Shown piece by piece: positions 1-11,800 of a stretch of 64,000 nt of DNA (position 1 is the stretch's first letter; every line of letters starts with the position of its first letter). Source of the stretch: Candolleomyces eurysporus. Taxonomy: Eukaryota; Basidiomycota; Agaricomycetes; Agaricales; Psathyrellaceae. Location of the stretch: positions 186,001-250,000 of the forward strand of contig JANBPK010000810.1 in assembly GCA_027579435.1 (NCBI GenBank). The letters are read 5' to 3'. The notes under the pieces are model-generated. The model had not been told where the DNA came from. It saw only the letters and a list, made by a program, of their open reading frames with translations, and did no database searches. The translations under genes were made by a program, and so were the position numbers.

Positions 1-2044
1 CTCTGGAAAGAGCACGTCGAATTCGAAGATGATGACGATGAGTTTATCTCATCATATCCACTGGTCTCAACATCTACGGGTCACCCATGGACTCTGCAAG
101 AACTGACTAACGTGCTTGAGAATCCCATTGCTGTCGGATCCACCGAATCCTCGTCTGGCTCTGATAACTCCTTCGCTGGTGTGAGTACCTTTAATTTACA
201 AAACGTAATCCGTCTAACCCACCGTTGGTGTAGCGCATAGCGCAAACATTGCACTCGAGTTTGGTGGCGACATTCCTAGACTATGCACCTGCTGCATTCT
301 CTCCATCTGGATCACCGTCAGATACAGAGATCGGCCTTGTCTTGGCAGTCAGTCGTATCGCACATACACTGTATAAGACCGTCTTCCAAGAAGTGGACAA
401 GGTAAATGGCTTCTGTTATATACGTCTGTCTCTATAGAGGTCTCATTATCGCCCTACAGGCTCGGGAAGTTCACGAGGAAGAATTGCAGTCGCTTCTGGG
501 ATACATGACACCTTACTTCGCGGTGCAATCGGTGGCTAGCAGAAAAATCAGAGTAAGTCTCCAATTCGTTTCATTTGCCAAGGTATCCGTTCTGATCTCC
601 TTTGATTCGCTAGTTCGAGCAGTTTTACGAGGAATACAACTTAATCTACTGCGAACTAGCAGCTTTGCTCATGATCGCGTCAAAAGGCGAGTCGCGCCAC
701 CCTCGAAAGAGAAAGGCACGAGAACCCCAACCCTCTTCCTCGAGATCATCATCGAAACGCAATGCCCATGAAACTCTGCGAAAGCAAGCCGCAGCGATCA
801 GCGATTTTATCACTGAGAAGCTGCAAGGGCGAGGGGCAAGCTCGTCATCAGGGATTTCCTCGAACATCAGCCCCTCGGCCTATCTCACCTTGCTGCCCAC
901 AATATGGACACTGATCAATAACAGTAACTTGGTGCTGTTGGCCGACCCGCAGGATCAGCGTCAGCAAGGCAGTACCAACAACGAGGTCCTCCAAGTGACT
1001 TTGGACCATGCGGTGAAAGTTTCTTCCAAGGCTGCAAGTAAGCGGCTAACGGCTGAGTTTGTCGCCAGACTGGTACTGGTATGCACCACTCCCTCTTCCC
1101 TCACTTTTTTGTCCCTTGAGTCGGGAATTTCGTGGCTAATTGATTGCTTGTGCTCACAGCTCGACACCCATCCGCAGTACCGCGGGTCATTCAGGCTAGG
1201 CGTCAACGCCGCTGAGGACCAAAGATTCCGAGACTGGCTGCTTCATCTTCCTCAAGTCCTTTGGGAATTGGGTAGTACGAATCTCTTGGCGACTGAGGCG
1301 AGTCTCATTCATCATACATCCCCACCCTTCCGCAACTCTTCCCCGTTCTTTACATTCCCGATCATCGCAAAACCAAAATTTATGACTTCATATGATTCTA
1401 ATCTCGCTCTTTAGACCATACTGCGGGCTATTCTGCGCATCTTGCAGCGTCGAATGAAACTTGTAGGTGAAGAGGTGCGTGCAGGTTTCATGGTTTTTAC
1501 TACCGATTGCGTGCTTACGATTTGCTTCCGATCCTCACTCTCCACAAACCTGATTCACCACCATCAACCACGCTAATAAAATGAAACGACTGCAACGTGC
1601 GTTCTGATTCGCGATTCCAACAGACGCTGAGCCAACTACAAGCCCGCATGGCACCCTACTTCACCATCAACCATGCGGTCCGAGGACGTCTTGCTGGTCC
1701 GTTCTGCAAGCTCCCAACACCAACAACGGCATCGTCGTGGAGTACAAACAACGGTGGCAAGAATCAGAGCACCTCAGCGCCGCCGAATTCATCTCCGTCT
1801 ACTCAGTCGACGGCACAGTGTGTTAGACGGTTGGCACTCGACGTGGTGGCCACCCTCCTCCAGCTTTCATCATCGTCAGCTTCTTCATCATCATCGCGAA
1901 GTTCCTCGACCAAAAAATTCGGGTTCTCCAAGCACAACAAACACCAGCAGCTCAGGCCTCGTGGATGCCGTGAACAAGGCGGTAGAGGGCACGCAAGACG
2001 AGGATTACTGGAAGCACGCATGCAACCTGGTCATGAGGATATAG
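1..2044 (+). CDS. IPI1: Ipi1/TEX10-like pre-rRNA processing protein (Rix1 complex), 5' partial
   Basis: The left edge cuts this gene, so only the C-terminal part is present. Ipi1 works with Rix1 and Ipi3 in nuclear 60S subunit maturation. Seven exons can be followed: 1-180, about 238-402, 462-552, 613-1079, 1159-1297, 1415-1474 and 1622-2044. The first has an acidic stretch (FEDDDDEF), which I recall from basidiomycete Ipi1 proteins. The last has the family-like ending: a hydrophobic segment (LQARMAPYF), then GRLAGPFCKLP and RRLALDVVATLL. The 1298-1414 intron has a GC donor. In the last exon the frame must change at an A6 run (1912-1917); dropping one A joins it to a good end (SSSGLVDAVNKAVEG, then stop at 2042-2044). 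Alternative: another HEAT-repeat protein; the N-terminal Ipi1 domain is outside the window. Confidence 0.65.
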
Positions 2045-3652
2045 TAGATCCGGGGGTGGTGCAATTTCACCTACATATAGGTATTCGTGATGATCATCAT
2101 CAGCTTCTCGAGCTTAGTAGACAGCCCCAGGCGAAGGTTGAGCGTTGTTGTTGTGGCTTGTAGTTCAACCTGGTCAAAGGGTTGTTCGTCGCCTAAACAA
2201 ACAAAGCGTTTGACGTTTGCAGTGCGAAGGTCGGTCGGTCGGTTTGTAACTCGAGTATGCCCGTTGGTGTGCACCCCGGGAAATGAAATCTACATAGTCG
2301 ACTTTTCTGGGTTCTTCGGAATGCCATCATGCCCTTTGCCCGCTGCTCCCCAATAAGCAACGCCTGGCAAGAGCCCTGCCTATATGTAATGCTTCTTCCA
2401 ATTCATACACCCGGTAATATTGCATGCGGATGCTCGCTCGCATTGTACATACTTGCTCACTTCGAATTGAATTCCCCCCGAGCACAGCAGTGAGTATGGA
2501 TCTAGACCCCCCATCTCGAGAGTCCACTGGCACCGGGTGCCACCATGAAATCGCGTGTTAACGTTTGAAGTGAACGGTTACCCGTCAATTCCTGAGTTGC
2601 TGAGTCGAGTTAGAGATCGGGTTGACGATACCGCAAACAGACATACATACATGCTGTACACTAGTACATATATAGTCGCTCGCTTTCCGCGTCGGTGATC
2701 AGTGACCGGTCGACCGGCTACATACTCCTGGTCGTCGAATAAAAACTGCGCGCTGTGCTCTGATATCATGATCCACAGATCGCTAGTACACCCACAACCT
2801 TGCTATGCTGCCGAAAAACGGGTTTGAATCCTACGTCTACATTTGGTTACTCTACATTCAAAATTTTTTCCTTTCCATTTTTCCACAGCGTATTAAACGC
2901 TTATCTGTAAGTAAACCGAGCAAAAAAAAACCAGTGCTCTATCCATTCAAAAAGAAAACACATATGTAAAAATCATAGACCGGGCTTCAAGCCCGGTCAT
3001 AAAGAGGACCCTGACTACTACACTGAACCAGGTACCCGCCAAGGAACCCCGCGCTCAAGCGGGCATTGGCAGGAACAATGCACATACTGGTGTACACATA
3101 AATCACGATAGAAAAGGAAAAAAGAAACCGTAACTAAACAGAACAATCGAGTCTCGAAACGACACAGCACGGCCGGTCATCGCCGCATCCAGGACCGGTT
3201 GGCAACCAACAAAACCCTGGCACCGATTTTCCGTCTGGCAGAAACAACGGACAAGGGTCAAAAGTTGGCAAACAATGCGGCACAGCATGACGGCGAAAGA
3301 TCGCCCCTCTAGGGGGCGCCCGAAGCATAGGGTTCGAGAGTTTCTCCTGGAAACGAGATTGGGTGGAGGGGGGGTGGTAACGATCAGGGGAAGGGACGTT
3401 GAACGCAGACAAGCCATCGTTCGAAAGTTCAAAAATGATCGTGATCAAAACGAGAGAGTGTGAGAGAGCGGTGAGTACGGGGGTTGGTTATCCAGTCTGC
3501 CTTCCGAAGGAGCGGAGGAGAAGAAGCAAGCATGTATGAAGTGAGTGGTCGAGTGAGAGATGGTCGATGAACGCCGCGTGAACGACAGCATGATGGATGG
3601 GTGGCCGGAGAAGGGAAGGGACCGAAAATCAACGACAGATGGATTGACTCGT
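2045..3652. other. Intergenic region between convergent genes
   Basis: This 1.6 kb holds the 3' flanks of the Ipi1-like gene and of the RlpA-like gene. I see no gene in it; short open frames on both strands have no family features. It has a 12-bp palindrome just after the Ipi1 stop (2088-2099), tetranucleotide runs (GGTC near 2229, ACAT near 2642) and a perfect hairpin at 2978-2998. Confidence 0.6.
2978..2998. repeat. Perfect inverted repeat, 10-bp arms with 1-nt loop
   Basis: Arms GACCGGGCTT (2978-2987) and AAGCCCGGTC (2989-2998) flank a single C. It is GC-rich in an AT-rich setting (A runs at 2921-2970) and lies between two converging genes. It could fold in RNA or as a small DNA cruciform; no function is shown. 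Confidence 0.9.
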
Positions 3653-4615
3653 TTAAGCCCATTCCCAGGTGATCTGGACACGGCCAAGACCCCTGTTGCC
3701 GTTGGTGAGCGCGTCAAAGGCGGATGGGGAGAAGTCGAGGTCGGTCAATGCACAGCCGACGCATCGGTCTACAACGGTAATGGTAACAGATGCACCACCG
3801 CCTAGAAAAAAACGAAGAAAACACGTAAGAAAGAGTGGAATAATCCAGTCGGATTGAAGGTACATACGCGAAGCCCTGATCCTCCTGCCACAGACGGGGT
3901 TTTTGTTGGGGTTGTTACCCGCACCACTACAAAAAGTGTAAACCTAGGCCCAGAAACCGAGAAACGAGAAAAACGTACGGGAAGTTGTCGAACAGATGCA
4001 TGGAAACAGCGGCGATAAAGTCAGTGTCCTTGTTAACCCCTCCGCAGGCACCAAGACCAGCTATTGAAGGAGGAGATANGGGGGGTTGAGTAAAAAAGGA
4101 CACCAAATTGGAGGCGGAAACGTACTGTCGTAGAAGGTTCCTTGGCCCGACTGGGTTCCGGCGAGGAAACCACCGGGTGCTCCGCCTCCGCCTCCACCTC
4201 CGTTGTTGTTGCTGGCGGTGGTGGTCGCAGGAGGCCGGGAGGTAGTGGTGGGCCTGGGAGAGTTGGTGGTGGTCGGGGCGGCACGGGTGGTCGTCTGAGG
4301 TGGCCGGGTGGTCTCTGGCGCACGGGTGCTGCTGGTGGGAGTGTCCGATGGGATGGGAGCAGCATTGATGGGAACGCTGGTCGTTGGGGTCACAGCAACG
4401 GACGTCGAGCCCGTGGGACGAGGCCTGCAACGCCTCCTGTTGGCGGGTGCACGGGCAGCGATGTCAAGAACGGGGACATTCGCAGAACGAGGCTCGGCGG
4501 CGCGAGCAGCGATGGAGCGGTGGTGAACGCTGTGCCTGATGGCGTGGGGGGTAGCGAGGGCGTTGACCGAGGCAACGACGGAGAGGACCAAGACGAGGCA
4601 CTTTGTGAAAGACAT
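3653..4615 (-). CDS. Secreted RlpA-like double-psi beta-barrel protein with Thr/Pro linker
   Basis: Predicted extracellular protein of the expansin/barwin/RlpA fold, a family often linked to cell-wall surfaces; no catalytic activity can be claimed. The start at 4615 gives a signal peptide (MSFTKCLVLVLSVVASVNA). A pro-like segment follows, then a long Thr/Pro/Ser linker and a glycine stretch of seven residues. The barrel begins at GQGTFYD and continues in three short exons: GLGACGG with AAVSMHLFDNFP, then NKNPVCGRRI, then TVVDRCVGCALTDLDFSP, where the D-R-C and D-L-S-type signatures of the family are seen. It ends WEWA. An N at 4079 lies in an intron. An in-frame ATG at 4705 exists, but the TATA-like element at 4652-4658 favours 4615. 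Confidence 0.88.
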
Positions 4616-4651
4616 GGCTGCAATGAACGGGAGGAAAAAGGACTGGACTGG

Positions 4652-4658
4652 ATTTATA
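4652..4658 (-). promoter_or_regulatory. TATA-like element of the RlpA-like gene
   Basis: Read on the minus strand the sequence is TATAAAT, 37 bp before the ATG at 4615. The spacing implies a very short 5' leader and argues against the upstream in-frame ATG at 4705. Confidence 0.5.
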
Positions 4659-4837
4659 CAGGAACAGAGAAGAGAAAGAGAGACAAGGGGGAATGCAAAT
4701 TGCAAACCAAATTATTACCTTCGCCCCATCAATCCATCATTTTTCGCACTCCTCGACCCGGAACGCATCCTCACGACAGCCGTATGTCTTCAATGTTTCC
4801 ATGTTCACGGAGGTAATCTAGACAAGATACTGCGGAC

Positions 4838-6246
4838 CTACTCTCTCTCCCCCGAGCCCGCCTTCGCCCCGTACATCTTCACCAACCCCGTGCTCGCCGT
4901 CCCCTCCAGGCTCTTCCCGTACGCATCAATCTGGCCAAGCAGCAGCAAACTCTCCAATCGACTTGGCTCAGGGGGGATCTTGAATAGCCTCGCCACATCT
5001 TCCTCTGGAAGCGGCGCCAAGCCCTGTGCAATCCGTGCTTGATTTTCCTCCTTACGTTTCGCGACGTACGCGTCCGCCTTTGCCCGCTCTCGTGCGATCT
5101 GGCGGCTCAGGTAGGACAGGTTCCCTTCTTCCGTCCGGTAGGCCTCGACCGACTCGACGATCTGCTCCAGGTTGCGAGTGAGCCCTGCCGTTCCGAGATC
5201 AAGCACAGAGAAGGTGGGCTCGAGCGCCGATGCACCAGCACCCGTGGTTTCCGGTGCAATGCTGTCCGACTCTGCCAGTGTGCCGAGGAACGAACTCAGC
5301 AGTGGGTTCGTCCGGATTTTGAGGGGCACTTCTTCAAAGATCGATGAGAAGGTCAGGCGATGGCTGATCAGGCTATAGTATAAAGGCGAAAGATTCGTCA
5401 TTTGTTCGTTAGCATAGTCGGAATCTCTCAGGAAAAAAGGTCCAAGTGGAGGAGAAACTAACCTTGCCGTGCTAAAGTTTGATCTCTTGTAGGCATCGAA
5501 GAATGCAGCGGTCAAACGGAACGCTCTAAAGGAAGCATTTCCCTTTGCAGTTTGCGACAAGTCTGGATCATTGACATCAAGCACAAGTCCATGAAAGCTT
5601 GCACGCAATCGTAGCGAATTTTGGGACGCACCATGTACAATAACGATGCCTCCATGTCGGAGCTTGTCTTGATGGATGGCCTGGGTGTCCAGTAGTGTCT
5701 GATTGAAGAATGCGCCTAGGGTTGTTGCTTGATAGAATCCGACCACGCTGTCGTCTACCTGCACCTCCTTGAGGGAACGCAGCATGGACGCTTGGTGCCG
5801 GGCTGCATACCAAACAATGACCTCGGTCAGGTGGGATAAGAAGCAGCAAAGGAACAGCAATACGCACCGATCGTCTTTGAGGTCTTTTCGGCTTCGTCTC
5901 CAGAGTGATGGGGTAATGGGAAGGAGTTTGAGACTTCGAGCACACCGTCGAGATCGAGACCCAGCAAGAGCCCATGTGCGGTGGTGGAGGGGGCTTCGCG
6001 AGCGTGTTTGATGATTTTGGTGACGACCTATTCAACAAATAGGTTCAACATCGACACCGTCCGATGGTACGGGTAACGCACAAGAGCATCCAGCTGGACG
6101 ACATTGAGGGGGATATCGGCCTCTATGTCAATCACTTTGGACATGGAGGCGGGGATCGCCTGATATGTGGGTGCGGCGGGTGCAGCTGTGACGGGGGCTG
6201 CAGGGAGCGATGCTGCAAGAGCAGCAGCCATTGAAGGGGCGGCCAT
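4838..6246 (-). CDS. Translation initiation factor eIF3 subunit h (MPN domain)
   Basis: Non-catalytic MPN-domain subunit of the eIF3 complex, cytoplasmic, acting in 43S complex recruitment. An Ala/Pro-rich N-terminus (MAAPSMAAALAAS) leads to VVQLDAL, then after a short intron VVTKIIKHAREA and HGLLLGLDLDGVLEV, the first strand of the MPN fold. The next exon has RYQASMLRSLKEVQVDD and GGIVIVHG. No JAMM metal-binding signature (H-x-H...S...D) is visible, as expected for eIF3h. The C-terminal helical part has LTFSSIFEEVPLKIR and RERAKADAYVAKRKEEN. The intron around 5376-5463 is in frame, so an unspliced reading would add about 30 spurious residues. It is divergent from the zinc transporter, with 412 bp between the starts. 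Confidence 0.92.
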
Positions 6247-6658
6247 TTTGGTAGACTCGATGCTGTAGTCGAGCGGTGTATTGTCTGATATCGCGTACTA
6301 CAAGACTTGCAATTAAAAAATGGGATGGAGGCTGTTGGCAGACAGATGCAAACAAAGAAGTTATCAGATAATTTTGGCAGCGACCCACATGCTCCGCCAA
6401 GAGCTTCTTCCAGCATGTCAACGAGCTGGGCCAAGGCTTTAGAACCATGTTCCCCACTGGAATGCATGCCTGAATGGGTATTCCTCGAAAAATCGACATG
6501 GAACTGTCGCCAGAGAAGGGCAGCATGAACACGACATAGCCGAGGTTTCCATAAGCGGCGAGCGGAAATTAAAACTCAGAATGAGAGGAGAAAGACTCTC
6601 CACATAAGCTCTGTCAGAAGCAAACTCATCCTCTCCTCCTCCTCCCGTCTCCGCCGCC
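6247..6658. promoter_or_regulatory. Bidirectional promoter region of eIF3h and the zinc transporter
   Basis: 412 bp between divergent start codons. It contains an 11-bp double GATA site at 6361-6371 (TTATCAGATAA) and, close to the transporter start, a CT-rich tract (6629-6650) typical of fungal leaders. Confidence 0.6.
6361..6371. promoter_or_regulatory. Double GATA element matching ATCWGATAA on both strands
   Basis: TTATCAGATAA contains ATCAGATAA on the plus strand and ATCTGATAA on the minus strand, both exact matches to the consensus known for fungal iron-responsive GATA repressors (SreA/Urbs1 type). It lies 288 bp upstream of the zinc transporter ATG. Binding is inferred only. Confidence 0.45.
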
Positions 6659-8623
6659 ATGGCCTTGTCGCGCTCGACAAGAATCACCCTCCTTTTGATC
6701 ATTGATGTTATCTTCTTCTTTGTCGAGCTCATCGTCGGTGCGTATGCCACCCATTTACGCTTTGCAATCGATGACCAAGAACTTTTGTAGGCTATGCCGT
6801 TGGCTCGTTGGCCCTCGTCGCCGACAGTTTCCACATGCTCAAGTCAGTAAAATACCTCCAGCCCGCTCTGATCTTCAAGCTAAACGTCGCGTTTCCACAG
6901 TGATGTCCTCAGTCTGGTCGTCGCCCTCTATGCAATCAAGGTCTGTGCGTCACCGGTTGCTATCCCGAACAGCGGCTTAATTCTCTCTAAAGATGACGAA
7001 TGCGAGCGAAATCGACTCTCGGTATTCCTACGGGTGGCATCGAGCAGAGATTCTGGCGGCCTTGATCAACGGTGTCTTCCTCCTTGCCCTTTGTTTCTCC
7101 ATTTTCTTGGAAGCGATCGAGCGCTTCTTCGCGACACCCGGTTCGTGTCCTTGCCTACCCTTTTTGTCCATTGCCTTACGCCACTGCAGAAATCTCCAAT
7201 CCAAAGCTGGTTGTCGTTGTCGGAAGCTTGGGTTTGGCATCCAATATCGTCGGCTTGTTCCTGTTCCATGGTGTGTTTTGCTGTTATGCGATTTCATCAA
7301 GTCCATTTCCTGACATGGTAACACAGAACATGGGCACAGTCACCACCACCACTCTCCTGCCGGTTCTAAAGCACCCAGCGTAGCAGCGTCCAGGGAAGGC
7401 TCTATCCATGAAGGCGCCCCCAAGAACGCTGCGCATGCCCACTCGCACTCTCACTCTCATCCCCAACCCATTCGTGGCCGCTCCCGTTCCCGTGACTCTT
7501 CCGGTTCAGAAGACGATGGATTATATGGTCACCCCGCAGCAACACGCGCATCCCTCGTGCAAACCGCGCATGAAATCGCAGCCCGTTCCCCCTCGCCTCA
7601 TCGCCGAAGCCTGTCTATGCGTNCCCCGAGCCTCCCTCGACTCCGGAAGCACCGTTGTCCGGGANCCCCGCGCGGCTGAAGACCACCATGCCCATCACCC
7701 GCCAGCAAGGGAGACTACGCCACTCCTGGGAGAGGACTCTGAAGAAGCGGCTGCAAAGTCTTCGTCACCGCACGACCACGAGCACGATGCCCACGAACCT
7801 CTTCTCCCTCATGACCACAGCCATAGCCACAAGCATGGTCACGGCCACTCACATGGTTCCATGAACATGCGGGCGCTTGTGCTGCATGTTGTTGGTGACG
7901 CACTGGGAAATGTTGGTGTTATCATGACGGGTCTTATCATCTGGAAATCCACGTGGGCGTACAAGTATTACTGCGACCCTATCATCAGTCTTATTATCAC
8001 GGTCATCATCTTCTCAAGTGCACTACCTCTCGGTGAGTACCCCTTGTGCTTTCCTTTTTCACCCTGAACTAACACAATACATTTGCATCGTGTAGTGAAA
8101 AGCGCCTCGTTCATCCTTCTTCAGGGAGTTCCCCCCACGGTCTCAATTGACGAAGTCAAAGATGCGATCCTTGCCGTCGATGGTGTGCTTTCGCTGCATG
8201 AACTGCACGTATGGCAGCTCTCGGAGAACAAACTAGTTGCTTCCGTCCACGTCCTCGCATCACGGAGTCACGATTTCATGCCGATCGCTGCTAAAATCAG
8301 GAAAGCCCTTCACCACTTGGGGATCCACTCTAGTACGATCCAGCCGGAGTACCCTCACCCGCCCAATTATTCGCCTGGGGAGTCAAGTCAGAAGGTACGT
8401 TACTTTATCTCCTCGTGTTGCTCCGGAGTTGAATTCACCCGTTGTGTTTCTTCTCTCGTTTACAGAGCTCGGCCGACTCGTGCTTGATTCTCTGCCCGGC
8501 CGATCAAAACTGCGATCCCTCCGAAAACGCATGCTGCCGTATGTGTCCGTTTCTACTTTTTGCCAAACGCAACTCAATTAACACTCCCCTTCCTTTCTAG
8601 CCCCACCACCGATTGAAGCTTAA
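6659..8623 (+). CDS. ZRC1: CDF-family zinc transporter (Zrc1/Cot1 type)
   Basis: Moves zinc (possibly cobalt) from the cytosol into the vacuole or secretory organelles in exchange for protons. The start sits in a good context (CCGCCATGG). Membrane segment 1 is ITLLLIIDVIFFFVELIVG; segment 2 carries the metal-site HxxxD in SFHMLND, and segment 5 a second HxxxD in HVVGDALGN. Between segments 4 and 5 lies a long cytosolic His/Ser-rich loop with HGHSHHHH and DHSHSHKHGHGHSHG. The C-terminal CDF domain contains LHELHVWQLS. The protein ends in a Cys-rich tail (SCLILCPADQNC ... NACCPPPP). Two Ns lie in the loop (7623, 7665); dropping one base at 7623 keeps the loop in one frame. Its 3' end converges on Med5. 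Confidence 0.93.
7623..7665 (+). other. Two single-N sites with a frame break in the zinc transporter
   Basis: N at 7623 (before C4) and at 7665 (before C4). The exon from 7327 reads in one frame up to 7622 and in the +1 frame after 7623. Omitting one base at 7623 gives an open frame that runs through 7665 into the His-rich loop. The second N is then just an unknown base. Confidence 0.75.
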
Positions 8624-8851
8624 GGAGTTTTCTTGGCCCCGTCTGCATTTTTTATTAACTATGTCTTATTCCCGCTCTATCTTTCTGAAATCTCGCGACA
8701 CGGAATCAGAATAACATAGATAAATCAAGGAAATAATTATTATACGGACATCCAGGTTCAGATTCGATTCTCTCGTTAGCGGTAGCGCTGTAGCACTTGT
8801 CAACCAATGTTCTTGGGACGGACATTAACCCTACATTAAAATCCACCACTA

Positions 8852-11800
8852 CTAAGTACTTAATTCCCCACTGAAATACGGAAAGTTGGCCACAAACGAC
8901 TGACTTGACGCCAACCTCTGCAAAACGAGATTACACACCCGACTCTCCTCCTTCCTCACCCTCAAATCGTGCGCTAGGCGCTTGGCAACCGCCGAGCTCG
9001 GCGCACCAAGTACCGGTCGGTTATCGCTGAGGACAGTCGACATGGACCATTCGAGGTGCAAGGCAGCCGTCAGCGACGATAAAATGATACTCGTCAAAAG
9101 CTCTATACTCGTCGATTTCTGAGTCTGCATACTCGAATGCTCGGGCACTTTTTCGATCGTCGCCACGATCCAGGGCACGACGAGGTGCATGAACACCGGC
9201 AACAAGGGCGAGACGCCGGGCGAGTTGGGTGGCATCGTCAAAACGTACGTCGTCACACGCCTCGCGGTTTCCACTATAATCGACATCGGCAGACCGCTTG
9301 TGAGTGGGTTGTTGGTGGCGATGGAGCTGGTGACCTTTTCCCAGAGGAGTTGGAGGAAGCGCGTTGCGTTGCAGATTTTGAGGCACCGGTCGACGTCCAG
9401 TTCGATTAGCTTGTTGGTGCGGGACATGGCAAAGGCTTCGTGGATTTTGGCTTGGGGGTAGTGGATCCATGGGTCCGCGGAGGTTTTGGTGTTACTGGTA
9501 TTGCCGTTAGAATTATTTGCAGCAGTCGGGTTATCGGTGGTGTTGGCATTGTTAGCATTATTATTGTTGCTGTTGCCGTTCTTGGGGTCGGTGGACGTGG
9601 TATTTGCACCACCAGTAGCATTGCTTGAACCCGAAGGGTTGGCGTTATTTTGCTGTCCACTCCCTATTCGATTTGGGAGAAAAGACAAAAAAAAATTATA
9701 ATATCGGGTCAGAAATAGACTTGCTATCCGGGTCCTCACTTCTTTCCTTCTCTCTCTTCCTTTCCCTAACGAGACCCTTCACGGGCGTCCAGGGAAGGAA
9801 AGAGAGGAAAGCAAGCGAAGGATGAGGCGGCTGAAGATTGGATCTCACCTGCGGTAGACCCAGTCGCTGCTCTCACGATTTCTTGAACGGCAGAGACCTT
9901 GAAAGTCGGACATCCAGGGATGCCTTTGGGTTTATCGGCCAGGTATCTTAGCACCGACGTCCGACTGAGCGCTCGGACAGGTTCAGGGCATGATGGAGAC
10001 AAAAGCAAGGTTTGCACGATCTCAAGTGTCGCGGGGGTTGGAAGCCTAAATGGGGGCAAAGAATATTTTTTAATAAATGCATCGAGCAATTTCCAAAAGA
10101 TTGAATAGGGCAGACGGAAATTAAAAGCAATGTTGCACCCTGCTGAGGCGGCGTGGAATAGCATCAGCACCACATACCTGGCAAGTTGAGCTTCTCTGAT
10201 AAGTGCCTTGATCACGCCAACCAGGGTCCAGTTCAGCAAAGGCTCGGTGAAATATGAGACGCCATTCAACAGGGTCTCTGAATCGATCTTTTGAGCGGAG
10301 ATGGCCTTAATCGCTTGGCAGAACAAAGTCGCCGAGATTCGAAGCAGAACTTTGGGGTGAGTCAATCTAACAATTTCGGGAGGTCAGTATCAGCGAAAAA
10401 AATCGAGGAAAATTAGAATCGTAACGTTGGCCCGGAAGAAACAGGGAGGTCGTAACGGATTACTGAATTAGGGATACAACACGCCACTCTGTCATTAACT
10501 TACCGTAAGATGCTGTCTTCAATTCCTTCGCTGCTGCTGTCAAAAAGTGCTTTGAACCAAGAATGAAACGAAGTTGATTCCGCAGCAGAGAACGACTCCA
10601 CGGCGAAGACTTCGTGCGTCTGACGCAGAAATTCGACCGGAAGTTTGCGATTATCCTTGACATAAACATCCTGATCAAGCTACCGGGGACCAAACGAGAG
10701 TCAGTCAGATTGCATAAACCTCCGTGAAATGGTGAAGGAGCCTCTACCTGAAAACGGCCTAGCGCGTACTGCACGAATAATACGACGTTGCCCAGATGAC
10801 CAACCCCTGTTTGCGGGTCCCCTAAAATGCATGCAGTGAGGAAATACGACAGATTTGATTTTGAACAGGCACCAGAATTCCGTTTACTCACCGACCGTTT
10901 CGCAATCGTATTCTTCCAAAAACAACAATGCATAGAAAATCAAATCCGACACAGTGACGTGTAAGGCGATGAGATCCATGGCAAAAGGGTGCGTGAATAA
11001 CAGTTTACATATTTCACTCAATGGCTCGACATCGAGCGCTTTGGAATATGTGGCAAACCTCTAGCGGCCGCAAACAACACGACCATCAGAACAAAACCAA
11101 TTGAGCTGATTGAATTTCGCGAGACTGGATCGTGACACCTCGACGCACCTTCAACACCAAGTTCGCGAATATTGAATGGACAGCAATATCCTTGGACATG
11201 CGGTCGAACCAACCATTTTCTCCGGATTCCATTTCCTGTGCCAACCTCGCCTCTATTGTCTGGTACATTGCTGGATTAGTTTATCTGACGCACTTGTGAA
11301 ACGAATTGGCAATCACCGTTGAATCAGCGTCTGCATTCGCATCGAACTGTATGCCGTTAGATCCAGGGTGGTTTGCGAGAGAGGGATCTAACTCTAAAGC
11401 AAAAGCCAGATCGATCAGCTCGACCTTGACAAGTTGTTGGAGCAGTTCGAGTGTGTAAGATGACCTAGTTTATTCGACACGGGCCATTTGATATTAATTC
11501 AGGGTTCCACAAACGGCGACGGAGTTAGGTGACTCACCCTGTTATACCGTCATTGGCCCCGTTGGAGATGGCTTGTGCTATGAGAAGGTCCCCAGAGACG
11601 ATGACTTCTGGTCGCCGGAAGGCCAACCTCAGTCCATAGCGGAGTGATTCACGCTGCAGATCCGGCAAGGTAAGATGTTTTGGTTAGACTGCGAGTCAAA
11701 GCGAGACTGCCAATTCACACATACCCAGTCAACTGTCTGGTCGGCGCCAACAGAAGCATGAAAAGAGGCAAGAAGGACTGGAAGCTACGTGACGGATGTC

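Noticed and set aside
2087..2099. GTGATGATCATCA as a possible snoRNA box C
   Set aside because: No box D at a suitable distance; it is simply a 12-bp palindrome after the Ipi1 stop.
2821..2831. GGTTTGAATCC resembling a tRNA B box
   Set aside because: The flanking bases do not form a T stem and no A box or acceptor stem is found.
4142..4816. 224-codon plus-strand frame over the RlpA-like gene
   Set aside because: Gly/Arg-rich mirror of the Pro/Thr linker on the other strand; the minus strand has signal peptide, introns and a known fold.
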